From Camillea tinctor (lineage: Eukaryota; Ascomycota; Sordariomycetes; Xylariales; Xylariaceae): 64,000 nucleotides of DNA. Under the pieces are notes generated by a model that was not told the DNA's origin, did no database searches, and saw nothing but the letters and a program-made list of their open reading frames with translations. Of the stretch, positions 55,381 to 64,000 are shown piece after piece. The position numbers and the translations under genes were made by a program. Position 1 is the first letter of the stretch; each line of letters opens with the position of its first letter. The stretch is taken from the NCBI GenBank assembly GCA_022578605.1, contig MU394056.1, positions 868,001 to 932,000 of the forward strand. Reading direction: 5' to 3'.

Positions 55381-55872
55381 ATGCAAAGTTTCATTGATTT
55401 CTTGTTTGGGAGGCAGCCTCAGCCTGATGCAGGGCCTCGCATCGTGGCCATTACAGGTATTAGATTCCCCGCAGATGGTTCGAAACCTCATCTGATTACC
55501 CTCGCAACCACCACTAAAGGGGTGAAGGACGGGCCTGATAGTCCCTGGGGTCATATACCGGACTTTAGGGGGTTCTGCAGAACGCAACGGGCATGGCTGT
55601 GGCGAGACAATGATACCTTCAGACTCGAAAATCAACCAAACAGCAAATGCAACGGCCTTTATGTTACTTTCTACTCTTTCGACCTCGAATCTTTGCCTGA
55701 AAACACCAATTTCCCTATCCAGCTTTACGGAAGAGAGAGAAGCTTCGCAGGTGACGCCTTTGTTTTCAAACTAAAAGGCAACGAGATTGGCTTTGACCTA
55801 GGAGAGGATGGATGGGCGGCCTGGGACAACGTACACCCAGAAATTTTAAGCTTGCCAATCATGAAAATCTAA
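55381..55872 (+). CDS. Orphan protein of unknown function
   Basis: Single 163-aa frame. I do not recognise the family. It is acidic overall, has no signal peptide or membrane segment, and reads like a small beta-rich globular protein: IVAITGIRFPADGSKPHLITLATTT, WLWRDNDTF, NGLYVTFYSF, IQLYGRERSFAGDAFVFKLKG, FDLGEDGWAAWDNVHPE. Composition differs from the AT-rich flanks, supporting coding. It lies directly before the virus-like locus; no shared motif was seen. It could be a lineage-specific gene. Confidence 0.45.
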   Translation: MQSFIDFLFGRQPQPDAGPRIVAITGIRFPADGSKPHLITLATTTKGVKDGPDSPWGHIPDFRGFCRTQRAWLWRDNDTFRLENQPNSKCNGLYVTFYSFDLESLPENTNFPIQLYGRERSFAGDAFVFKLKGNEIGFDLGEDGWAAWDNVHPEILSLPIMKI

Positions 55873-56024
55873 GATTGCTCACGCACACCTGATTGGGGCG
55901 CATCTTGGGTATTTTATGTCATGTCTTGCTAGTTTGTGTCTCGTTTTCTAGGTTTGATTATTTCGACTTAGAGAAAAGGGCTTTATTGTCTAGAATATGG
56001 ATTATCACCATTTAGCGAAATACA

Positions 56025-58100
56025 ATGGGTTTGAGGGTGCCGACTTATCGTCGATTTATGCTGTGCACGTCCGATGGCGACTTCTTCGACGCTCGCGATG
56101 GACCAGATGATGCCGAGGACGAGTTTGACGAACCGCCCGACGACTTCTGGCCGCCGCCGCCGCCTGCTGCACGTGGAGGCCGAGGCGGACGAGGAGGCCG
56201 AGGCAACCATCGAGAAGGCCGCGGGGGTCATGATAACGGCCAAGGTAATCGAGGCGGTCGCGGAGGACGAGGAGACGATGGCGGAGGACGCGGTGGGCAT
56301 GCACGGGCCCAACAGCCGGAGCCCCGCTTTCCTGGTCCGCCGATGCCACCCCCACGGCCCGACAACGAGGTCCCTGGACTCGTGCACAACGTTTGCACAG
56401 GCGTGGCGACGGGCGGCTGGAAGAATTTTGCGCTGCCCGGCCCCGATATAAGTCGTTCTCCTGTGCGGAGAGAAAAAAGCTTTTCACTGAGATACTCACT
56501 ACTCCCATAGGCCAAGGAGCTGCACGTGCTCCTCTCCAACGGCAATGTCCAGGACTTCATGCGATCGCAGACAGCATGGATCCGTGGTGACATGTTCATC
56601 CACGAGCCGCCCCAGGGCTTCCAAGGCTTCCACCTCCCCCCAGAATGGGAGTTGGTCAGTGAGGGTGTCTACAAGGACACGTCGAATCGACGCCCTCCGA
56701 ACGCTTGCCGTGCTCGTAGGATCGAGGATGTCTTCAAGAAGGTCCAAGAGAATCCCTGCCGACTCTGGAGCATCCGACACGCAGACCTTCCGCCCGCCGA
56801 GAATCGCCCGGAAATTCCCGAGAACGTTCACTCGTTCGGCCACGGTGGCTATTCGTGGTTCATGTTCGTGCCCGTTCTTGCGGGAAATGGCACGCATCTG
56901 GATCCAGACCTTCCACCACCGCCGCCTAGAGACTCGGTAGGTAGCCTCGACACGTGTCTTTGATGACCTCGTAATTTCCTGAGGCCTCGCTAACATTTTA
57001 AAATAGGGATGGTGTCTGATCGATGCGGTGCAAGACGCGACGAGCCGCCCTCGTCAGGAAATTTGGCTTGCCCTGCTGCAGAACTGTGCCGACGTGGAGC
57101 CGCCCCTCCCCGGGGTCAACATGTCGCCCAAGCAGCTGACCCATAATCATCTCCGCAAGATTGGGCGGGCAATGGACATCTGCTTCCGCGTGCACCGCCG
57201 GAACAACAAATTCACCGTGGGCGACGATCGGCTGCCGTGCTTCAACCTCTACCACTCGACCAACCACTGAATGGGCACAAAGCCACCTAGGCCCATGCCT
57301 CCACCGGCAACTCGCCCCGGCAGTGGTAAACACAGAGGTGATCGCAACGGCAAGAGCAAGAACTCCCGGCCCCGTAACGAGCTTGCCGACCGTCTCTATC
57401 GGTCCTGCCGCTCTTTCGGACTGATTTACCGCCCGTCCCCGACTCGCGCCAAAGTTGCTCTCCGCGCCATCCGTGATTTCCAGTACGGCAAGCTGCTTCG
57501 AAAGGATCCTTCCTGGGTGGCCAAGGCGAAGTCAGTCGTGGACTGCCCTCCGCGACAGAGCATGCGCCCAATCCGTATCTCGGGCGTACTTGGAGAAGGC
57601 GGGACCGGCAAGAGCCACGATATGCTGCAAAGTAAGTACAGGATTGCCCCGTGCGGAAGACGTGGAGCTGATACCAATATTTCATAGTCATCAAGTCGCG
57701 CTATGAGCACTACCCGGAAGATCACAGTTGGGCTATCGTTGTTGCTACTGCGGACCTCCGTAGCAAGATCGTCAAGGAGCTCGGTCTGAGTGATTAGGAT
57801 ACCTGGCGTGTCAAGACATGGGAGAAGGCCATTATCGAGCCCCTGCCTCCTACGGTTCTTTACGACGACTGCAGCTTGATCCCCACTTTTGAACTCAACA
57901 TGATGCTCCAGCTTGGCGTCACCGATGTGTTCTTCACGGGCGAGCCTGGTCAATCCGGCATGGAGCTTCCTTTCTGCGTTCCGGGCTGGTCCGACTCACG
58001 CACCATGGTCGAACTTGTCAAAGGCGCTGCCTGTGAATTCCGCCGTGACCAGCGACGCCCCCCCTCCCCCCCCTTCAACACGCGCCAACACCTAGCCATA
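56025..58100 (+). pseudogene. Broken virus-like locus: RGG-rich segment, cysteine-protease-like segment and superfamily-1 helicase segment
   Basis: Segments in order: 56025 to about 56460, Asp/Glu-rich then Arg-Gly-Gly repeats; 56511-56936, an unassigned domain; 57007-57270, with GWCLIDAV and a later LYHSTNH, the spacing of a viral papain/OTU-like Cys...His protease; 57271-57631, ending in a Walker A-type GEGGTGKSH; and 57688-58100, with LYDDCSLIP (Walker B-like) and FFTGEPGQSG (motif III-like). The last two are the order found in RNA-virus superfamily-1 helicases. Breaks: an in-frame TGA at 57268-57270, TAG at 57795-57797, frame disagreement near 56030-56110, and no polymerase-like part downstream. 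Intron-like gaps with normal fungal splice signals separate segments (56937-57006, 57632-57687). Probably a degenerate mycovirus-derived or virus-like gene copy; a cellular helicase-family gene remains possible. Confidence 0.5.
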
Positions 58101-58200
58101 TATTAAATTTCATTGCTGACCTAGCTATATACCAGATTTCATCGCCAACCTGGCCATCTAAGCGGTGTATGTGGCTAAGGGTGGCTAGGGGTGGCTAAGG
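58090..58200. repeat. Tandem repeats downstream of the virus-like locus
   Basis: Two full copies of a 29-bp unit (58090-58118, 58119-58147) plus a partial third, then three copies of GTGGCTARGG (58171-58200). Confidence 0.8.
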
Positions 58201-58271
58201 GGATGGGTTGGCGACCATAGTAAAAGGGTGGGTCGGCGCAGTGCTGCAACCGATGGGAAGCACTTTTTAGT

Positions 58272-58307
58272 GACCAATCAGAGCGCAAAGCCCGACCAAT
58301 CAGAGCG
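58272..58307. promoter_or_regulatory. Duplicated CCAAT-box element
   Basis: GACCAATCAGAGCG occurs at 58272-58285 and 58294-58307. CCAAT is the core bound by the Hap/CBF complex; it lies about 380-410 bp upstream of the methyltransferase start. Confidence 0.5.
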
Positions 58308-58684
58308 AAGGAGACAGGTAGGATTTTTTTTTCCTGCGGGTGGGGAAGAAAACCTTTCTAACAAAAAGCATATAGTGTAGTACTTATGTACTTATGTACT
58401 TATCCATCGATGAGGGTCGCGCGGGTCCCGATGATCGGGATCCGCTGCGGGCAAAGGCGACAATTCAGTTTGTAAGGTATGTACGTACATACGTAATGAA
58501 TGTAGATAGGTAACATCATTCCATACATAGATATATATATATATGTATATATAAGTGACACAGAAGAGGTACTTAATATAATTTTGTAGCTATTTCAACG
58601 TTGCCTGCCAATAAGCCAAGTTGAATACCTCACACCTAAATTAAACGCCAATCACTCTCTTAGGTCAAGGTGTAAAACCTAGCC

Positions 58685-59854
58685 ATGGCTTCGTCGCGCG
58701 ACAGTCTGCCGGCCGCCGCCCAAGAAGGGTTCAAAGACGCCATCGCCTACGATACCTACCGCCCCTCATACCTTCCAGACGCCGTCGAGACGTTCCTGGA
58801 AAAACTCAAGGTCGCCCGGCAGCCCGACTCCAAGATCGTCGAGATTGCCTCCGGGACTGGCAAGTTCACTGAGCTGCTAGCCCAGCGCCATGAGAGGTTC
58901 CTCGTCAAAGCCATTGAACCCCACACTGGCATGCGCGAGAAGCTTGCCCAGAAGGACCTCCCCGCCGTCGATGTGATCGCGGGGAAGGCCGACAAGATGC
59001 CAGTTGAGGATGAGTGGGGCGACGCTTGTATTGCCGCACAGGTTAGTTGCTACCATAATTTGCCCATCCGCATCAAATACTAATATATCCTCCATAGGCA
59101 TTCCATTGGTAAGTTCATATACCTAGCAAGACCTTCCATTATATATATATATATATTCCTTCGTTCCAGAGCAATTAGTTAGGTTAATATCTTCTTTAGG
59201 TTCGCTACCCCTGAGGCTCTGAAAGAGATTCATCGGGTTTTAAGACCCGGCGCTGTGTTTGGTGCGATATGGAACATTGACGACTGTAAGCATATCCTCG
59301 TCTCAGGGGTATCGATTACATATTGCTACTACCAGTTGAGTAGCTAACTCTATGCACAGATAACAAACCCCAGGAATGGAAGGCAACTACACGCTGGGAA
59401 CAGAAACTTAATGACTTTGTATGGTCCCTGGACGACGGACTACCCCGATTCAGGCATTTGGTTCGTCACAATCATGCACCGTCTATTTATATCGAATCTC
59501 GTTCTTAGCAAATCTAACTTCAAATTCTAAACTTAGAAATGGAAGGAGATATTTGACGATCAGTTAACCTATAATCCCGTTCAAGTTATCAAGGATTCTC
59601 TCACCAACTCACTACCTAAATTCAGTCTTCCAATCGGAGAGGACACGCTGAAATGGACGGTCTGGCTTAGTGAGGACGCGCTCTGGTCTCGGTTCAATAC
59701 CCTAAGTCAAGTGGCCATCCTCAGAGGAGAGGAACGGGAGGCTGCTATTAAGCTCTTCAAGGAAATAATCCGTGGTGACGATGTTGAAAGGAATGAAAAG
59801 GGGGAGATTGCTGCACATGGGATCACATATTTCTTTTGGACGGATAGATTATAA
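58685..59854 (+). CDS. Class I SAM-dependent methyltransferase
   Basis: Small-molecule methyltransferase of the Methyltransf_11 type, 290 aa. Five exons: 58685-59041, 59098-59108, 59200-59285, 59360-59460, 59537-59854. Exon 2 is a micro-exon of 11 nt (GCATTCCATTG) that supplies AFHW, the conserved motif linking strand 4 to the following helix; without it the frame fails. Motif I is IVEIASGTGKFTELLA (SAM loop); IEPHTGMREKL carries the acidic ribose ligand; GKADKMPVEDEWGDACIAAQAFHW is the motif II/post region. EALKEIHRVLRPGAVFGAIWN follows. No targeting signal. Substrate unknown; fungal homologues are mostly uncharacterised. The start ATG has context AGCCATGG. Confidence 0.88.
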
Positions 59855-60132
59855 GCCACTGAAGACTTCCATACATAGGCAGAGCACCTCATATGGGTCT
59901 TGATAGATTAAATTGTCTTTTTTGTTTTGTACTTGAGCTACCTACTCATTGATTCAGTAGACTTCAAGATTGAGTGTCCCGTGATAAAAAAATCGGCGTG
60001 TCTATGTCCCTTGTAGGTCTGATAAGGGATACATATAATCACGTAACTTTCGTTTGTTGTAAGGTGCTTTCAATGACCCCTAGGCATTATTCCTTCTTCG
60101 CGGCCCATGATTGGTAGATGACGCTCACTCCA

Positions 60133-60521
60133 TTAATCGGCTGATATGTACATAACTATGTTGCGGAATAGTTAGCATAAGACAGTAAGTAACTCAAGGC
60201 CTAGGTCTATATACCGTTGTTGCCTCTTACGAATGCATCGCCGTATGTTCTCCGCTTCGTGCCATTGACGTATTCCTCAGTCTTCTCGAGAGCAATGTTC
60301 ATGTAGCCATCCACGGACTGAAGTTCGCCTGAGAATAGTATCAGAATATATACATACTATACGCATATACCAATGTATATGTATATATAGACAAGCTATC
60401 ACTTACCTTTGTAAACGACACCCGAGTTCAGCTTAACAGTCACGGGGTTGCCAATGATGTCGGACAAGAAACCAGCAGGGTCCTTGCCCTCACCTTGAGT
60501 AGTGCCGGCACCGTTTTCCAT
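60133..60521 (-). CDS. LSM6: U6 snRNA-associated Sm-like protein LSm6
   Basis: Component of the Lsm1-7 (mRNA decay) and Lsm2-8 (U6 snRNP) rings. Exons 60521-60407, 60328-60215 and 60155-60133, 83 aa. Sm1 motif: FLSDIIGNPVTVKLNSGVVYKGEL...GYMNIAL in pieces (FLSDIIGNPVTVKLNSG and QSVDGYMNIAL); Sm2: FVRGNNVMYISAD. The last exon is only 23 nt (seven codons with stop) and is needed to complete the Sm2 motif; reading on past the second exon would instead stop after FVRGNNGI. Introns have donors GTAAGT and GTATAT, a TGCTAAC branch point and acceptors CTCAG and CATAG. Length and termini agree with yeast and human LSm6. Confidence 0.93.
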
Positions 60522-61193
60522 CTTTGCTATCTCACGGGTAGGAAGTTAAAGAAAGTCGAAGGTAAGGAGAAAAATAAAGAGAAGAAATAATAGGTAGAGG
60601 GCAAAGCAAGGTTATTTTCAATCTAGCCCGTAGTAAGGCTGATATGTAGTAGTATAAGGTTATGTAGATTCGCGAGATAAATGTAGATTATGAGATTAGG
60701 TTGGGTTTTAGTTCTAGTTCCAGTTATTATTAGTGGACAGACTTCTAGAAGGCTTCTGGGGGGCTTCTGATCTGCACTGTGTGTCCCACTTTTAAATACT
60801 TAATTGTGAGAGACGATGGTGGGGTGACTAACGCAAACGCGTGCACATGGGTTCACACTCCCCCAAAAACATACGCTACAGTTACTTACTAAGTTACTTA
60901 TTAACCCAAGTACTACTCTGCATTTTTGCGCGTTGAACTTACTCCAATCATCCATCACCAGTACAAACTTCCTCGGCATTCCTTTTCTATATAAGCCCTC
61001 CTCAGCCTTGCCCACGAATTGCACGAATTGCAACAATTGTCTCCGCCTCGCATGTTTGCTTTTTTGTAAAAAGCATCTATATCTCTCCCTCTCCCCTCAA
61101 TGCGTGCAACTTGGACTCGGTTCCATAAACACCACCATCCACCTCGCCGGTGACAACAAAACATAAATTATTCGTTGATTCCCACCAAATACC
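60522..61193. promoter_or_regulatory. Divergent promoter between LSM6 and the Esc2/Rad60-like gene
   Basis: 672 bp, gene-free on my reading. Two outward-facing housekeeping genes share it. Short frames at 60800-61166 have no recognisable domains. Confidence 0.45.
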
Positions 61194-62780
61194 ATGGCTG
61201 ACATCCCGCCTCCGCCTTCAACTAAGAGAGCCTTGCCTTTTAAGCGCACGTTCAAACGAAAAGCCCCTGCCGAGTCACCCGGGAGCAATGACGACAGCCT
61301 TTCGCTTTTCAGCCGCTCCAAGGAGTTCTTCCCGAGCGTGCTAGAGGATCAGCAGAAGCGCGCACGCGAAAAAGCCGCCAAAGCCGAACGAGAGGAAAAG
61401 GAAAGACTAGCGCGCGAGCGTGAGGAAGAGGAATCTGCGCTTAGGGAGCAGCTCTCGAGGGAATCAGAATCTGCCAAGAAACGACGTCGTGTTTCACTCC
61501 CCCACGACGATGAGGAGATGCAGGACAGAAATAGTGACGAAGATCATGATACCAAGGATGACAAGGATGACGACGACGATGTATTCTCCGACAAGCCTCG
61601 CAAGTCGCGGAAGTCATCCACAATACCACCCCATACACCAACGTCCCACAGGAAGTCCGTCTCAAGTAGCTCAAAAAGGGGCTCGCACGCCCTGCCTTCT
61701 CACTCACACAAGAGCGAGACCCCCGTGATCGCCCTTGATGACGATAGTGACGAGGATGGCGGAGATGCGAAATCATATGCGATGTCCAGTTCCGCGGCTC
61801 AGTCACATAAGAAGCCAAGCACAACATCAACGACCCTACTCAAGGACGGTACTTCCGATTCGGACTCAGACCTAGCAATGTGGGATGGAAACGCCAGCAG
61901 CAAAGGTGGAATTGGCAACGGTGGAGAGGATGAAGACGAGGACGAGGGAGCCATGTACATCAAAATGGCGATGGAGCGCATCGAGCGCGCGCGCCAGGAG
62001 CGACTAGCGCGGGAACAAGCCGAAGCAAGCGGAGGCGGAGGCACCGCTGCCACCGCCATCAGCGACAACGGCGCACTTGTGGAGCTGCTCGTAGGCTCGT
62101 ACCTGGAGATGGTGCGGCCAATCTCGTTCAAGGTGCGGACGCGGCAGCCGCTCAAGATTGTGTTCGACACGTGGGTGGAGCAGCAGGTGAAGCGGGCCGG
62201 GGTAGAGGCGCGGGCGGTGCTGCAGGACATGTTCTTCACGTGGAAGGGCAGCCGGGTGTACCCGCACACGACGCTGGAGACGCTCAACATCTGCCCCGAC
62301 GCCGACGGCAACCTGTACCCGTCGTGGCGCGACCGGCCCGACGGCTTCCAGGACCGCAAGGTCTACTTCGAGGCCTGGACCCGCGACCTGTACGACCGCT
62401 GGCAGCACGACAAGGAGCAAAAGCGCCGCTTCGAGCTCGGCGAGTGGGACTGCGGCGAGGAGTCCGACAGCGCCGGTAACGGCAGCGGGGGCGATAGCGG
62501 AGCCGCGGGGTCGAGGGCCTCGGCCGCGGCGGAGGAGCAGCCCCCCGCCGAGACGCGCATCCGGGTCATCTTCAAGGCCAAGAACTTGCCGGCTAAGAAC
62601 GCAACGCTGCGGTCTAGCACCACCGTGGCGATGATGGTCAAGGTCTTCCGCAAGCTGGCTAAGGTGCCCCCCGAGCAGGAGGTCAAGCTGATGTTCGACG
62701 GCGAGATCCTCGACGACGACATGACCGTTGAGGAGGCGGATATCGGTGACATGGACTCGGTCGAGGTGCATATTCGCTGA
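61194..62780 (+). CDS. ESC2: SUMO-like-domain protein of the Esc2/Rad60/NIP45 family
   Basis: Nuclear genome-stability factor that works with SUMO pathway and recombination machinery. Single exon, 528 aa. N-terminal 1-60: basic linker (KRALPFKRTFKRKAPAES) with FFPSV; about 60-100 is a charged Lys/Arg/Glu coiled coil (KAAKAEREEKERLAREREEE). The middle is acidic Ser/Asp-rich, with VIALDDDSDED and SDSDLAMWDG. The C-terminal half has two SUMO-like domains: the first at about 300-400 (PISFKVRTRQPLKIVFDTW) and the second at about 450-528 (RIRVIFKAKNLPAKN, KLMFDGEILDDDMTVEEADIG, DSVEVHIR). The second ends without a Gly-Gly, as in the whole family. Coding sequence becomes strongly GC-rich across the domains. 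Confidence 0.9.
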   Translation: MADIPPPPSTKRALPFKRTFKRKAPAESPGSNDDSLSLFSRSKEFFPSVLEDQQKRAREKAAKAEREEKERLAREREEEESALREQLSRESESAKKRRRVSLPHDDEEMQDRNSDEDHDTKDDKDDDDDVFSDKPRKSRKSSTIPPHTPTSHRKSVSSSSKRGSHALPSHSHKSETPVIALDDDSDEDGGDAKSYAMSSSAAQSHKKPSTTSTTLLKDGTSDSDSDLAMWDGNASSKGGIGNGGEDEDEDEGAMYIKMAMERIERARQERLAREQAEASGGGGTAATAISDNGALVELLVGSYLEMVRPISFKVRTRQPLKIVFDTWVEQQVKRAGVEARAVLQDMFFTWKGSRVYPHTTLETLNICPDADGNLYPSWRDRPDGFQDRKVYFEAWTRDLYDRWQHDKEQKRRFELGEWDCGEESDSAGNGSGGDSGAAGSRASAAAEEQPPAETRIRVIFKAKNLPAKNATLRSSTTVAMMVKVFRKLAKVPPEQEVKLMFDGEILDDDMTVEEADIGDMDSVEVHIR

Positions 62781-63452
62781 CTAACCTAAGTGCCTTTTTC
62801 GCATTATATATGTGTGTATACATGTATACGGTTACTATTACTGTTACGGTACCCGGCTAATTCGAGAAGAGGGTGAACGAGGAAGGACAACAGAGTTTGC
62901 GAGATGCAAGGACTCGAGCACCTAGGTAATTTATTATAATCTCGGTATGAGGAATCATCAGGGCGGATGGATGAAGGGATGGACAAGAATACAGACCATT
63001 GACAAAAAGGGGGGGGGAGTAGTTTAAGGGGCAAGGGGAGGGGTTGCGGCGTTTACGAAGCAAAAGTCTTTTTTTTTGTTGCTTTTCGTGTAGGTTTTAT
63101 AGGTATAATGGCGTAGTTCGTGATACCCTTAAAAAAAGATGTTTAAATCGTAAAGTAATATCTGTAGCCCGACTCGGATGTAAGTAAGCTCAAGTCATTG
63201 GTTTGTTCTTATTTTATTTTATTTTCTTCATTCAATCAACTCTATCGAATCCCACGGGGACGGAGAAAAAGCTGCCTCATGTGGGATAATACATCTTTAA
63301 ACAAACAAAACTCCTTGGACACCTTAACTCCCTTCCCCGTCCCCTCCTTTTTCCCCAGTGTATATATGTGGCGTGACATCAGATAGCAAATTGCGTATTG
63401 GAGCTGAGCTTAACGCTCTCTCCTTTGATCCCCCTACGGATTCAAAAGACAT
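62781..63452. other. Convergent 3' spacer
   Basis: Between the Esc2-like gene and PNO1. TA-rich (ATATATGTGTGTATACATG at about 62805-62827) and a G run at 63008-63017. No gene seen. Confidence 0.5.
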
Positions 63453-64000
63453 CTAGAATCTTTCCTTCATTCTCGAAGACACGGTCCTGAGGTTGTTGTA
63501 TACCTTGCCGGGGGGCTTGCCCAGAATCAAGCTCACCACGCTTTCTCTTGCGATCTTGATATTCTTGTACGCTGTTCCATCAATGCGTGTTAGTCAACCG
63601 AAACCTGGCGATTCTCCTAAACCACCGGGCATAATCTTGCGCTCTTTATGAGCAGGGGAAAACAAGAAGCACTCACCTCCCAGAATGTGTATCTTAGAGT
63701 CGGCGACCACTACCCGCGTCTTAGAGGTGTTCTCAATAGCGAATTTTGTCTTTTTGGGGAGGCCATGGTGTTAGCATGTGTCTTTTATCCAGCTCCTCTC
63801 CTCCAATCCGCATCCCGAATAGAAAATCTCACCTTGCCCTGGTTTCCACAGATTCGGCCAATGGCACGGGCCAGGTGGTCGCCGGTCAAGGTCTTGACGT
63901 CCTTAACCTCAAAAGTCTCAATGAATAGCTCGTCCATGCGCAGGAGGGCTATGGCGTCGTCGATGTCGAAGCCATAACTAAAGGCGGTGATGAAATCGGC
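63453..64000 (-). CDS. PNO1: Pre-rRNA-processing protein PNO1/Dim2, C-terminal part (runs off the right edge)
   Basis: KH-domain protein of the small-subunit ribosome assembly pathway; needed for 18S rRNA dimethylation and site-D cleavage. Exons from the edge: 64000-63833, 63749-63677, 63571-63453; start lies beyond the right edge. The partial protein reads [47 protein letters not shown], then [25 protein letters not shown], and [20 protein letters not shown], ending RMKERF. These are the invariant Pno1 C-terminal blocks. Introns have donors GTGAGA and GTGAGT, a TGCTAAC branch point and acceptors AAAAG and AACAG. The Ala-Ala-Tyr-like junction at [15 protein letters not shown] is one residue different from the usual GGFKNI. 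Confidence 0.93.

Noticed and set aside
60205..60521. LSm6 ending at FVRGNNGI without the third exon
   Set aside because: The Sm2 motif would be cut; a standard intron leads to VMYISAD, which matches the family.

Overview
The window is nuclear DNA from a filamentous ascomycete, most likely a Sordariomycete. Evidence: genes with short introns (about 50-80 bp) using GTRNGT donors and CTAAC-type branch points, fungal-only families (Zn2Cys6 regulator, GT69 mannosyltransferase, YAT-type permease), CT-rich leaders, and AT-rich spacers full of ACCTAGGTAGGT-like sequence. A run of 10 N inside G homopolymers (14778-14787) marks an assembly gap. I corrected exon boundaries by reading splice sites and family conservation; nothing was searched against a database.

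Left flank (1-15.4 kb): partial PRP5 spliceosomal helicase, a mitochondrial two-HMG-box protein, an unknown disordered protein, a long AT-rich spacer, a LIM/RhoGAP protein of the Rga1 type, and a HIT-domain hydrolase whose third intron contains the gap.

Centre (16.5-37 kb): ten adjacent genes that look like an amino-acid catabolic cluster: cupin, aspartate-aminotransferase-like enzyme, amino-acid permease, proline dehydrogenase, Zn2Cys6 regulator, frameshifted P5C-reductase-like gene, FAD amine/imino-acid oxidase, P5C dehydrogenase, a membrane protein, and a DHDPS-superfamily aldolase. The core resembles the Aspergillus prn proline cluster (divergent permease/proline dehydrogenase, P5C dehydrogenase, Zn2Cys6 activator). 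The added transaminase and aldolase are exactly the two further activities that the animal trans-4-hydroxy-L-proline pathway needs: hydroxyproline, 3-hydroxy-P5C, 4-hydroxyglutamate, 4-hydroxy-2-oxoglutarate, then pyruvate plus glyoxylate. I infer a hydroxyproline (collagen or plant hydroxyproline-rich glycoprotein) utilisation cluster. This is the main hypothesis from the window.

Right part (38-55 kb): a GT4 glycosyltransferase, two related RING proteins flanking an APH-fold kinase-like protein with acidic Ser/His repeats and a tiny Cys/His-rich protein, then a PXMP4-type peroxisomal membrane protein and a GT69 mannosyltransferase. This stretch is gene-poor and accessory in character.

Right end (55-64 kb): an orphan gene, a broken, intron-bearing locus resembling the protease and superfamily-1 helicase parts of a mycovirus-type polyprotein, a methyltransferase with an 11-nt micro-exon, then conserved housekeeping genes (LSM6, an Esc2/Rad60 SUMO-like protein, and partial PNO1).
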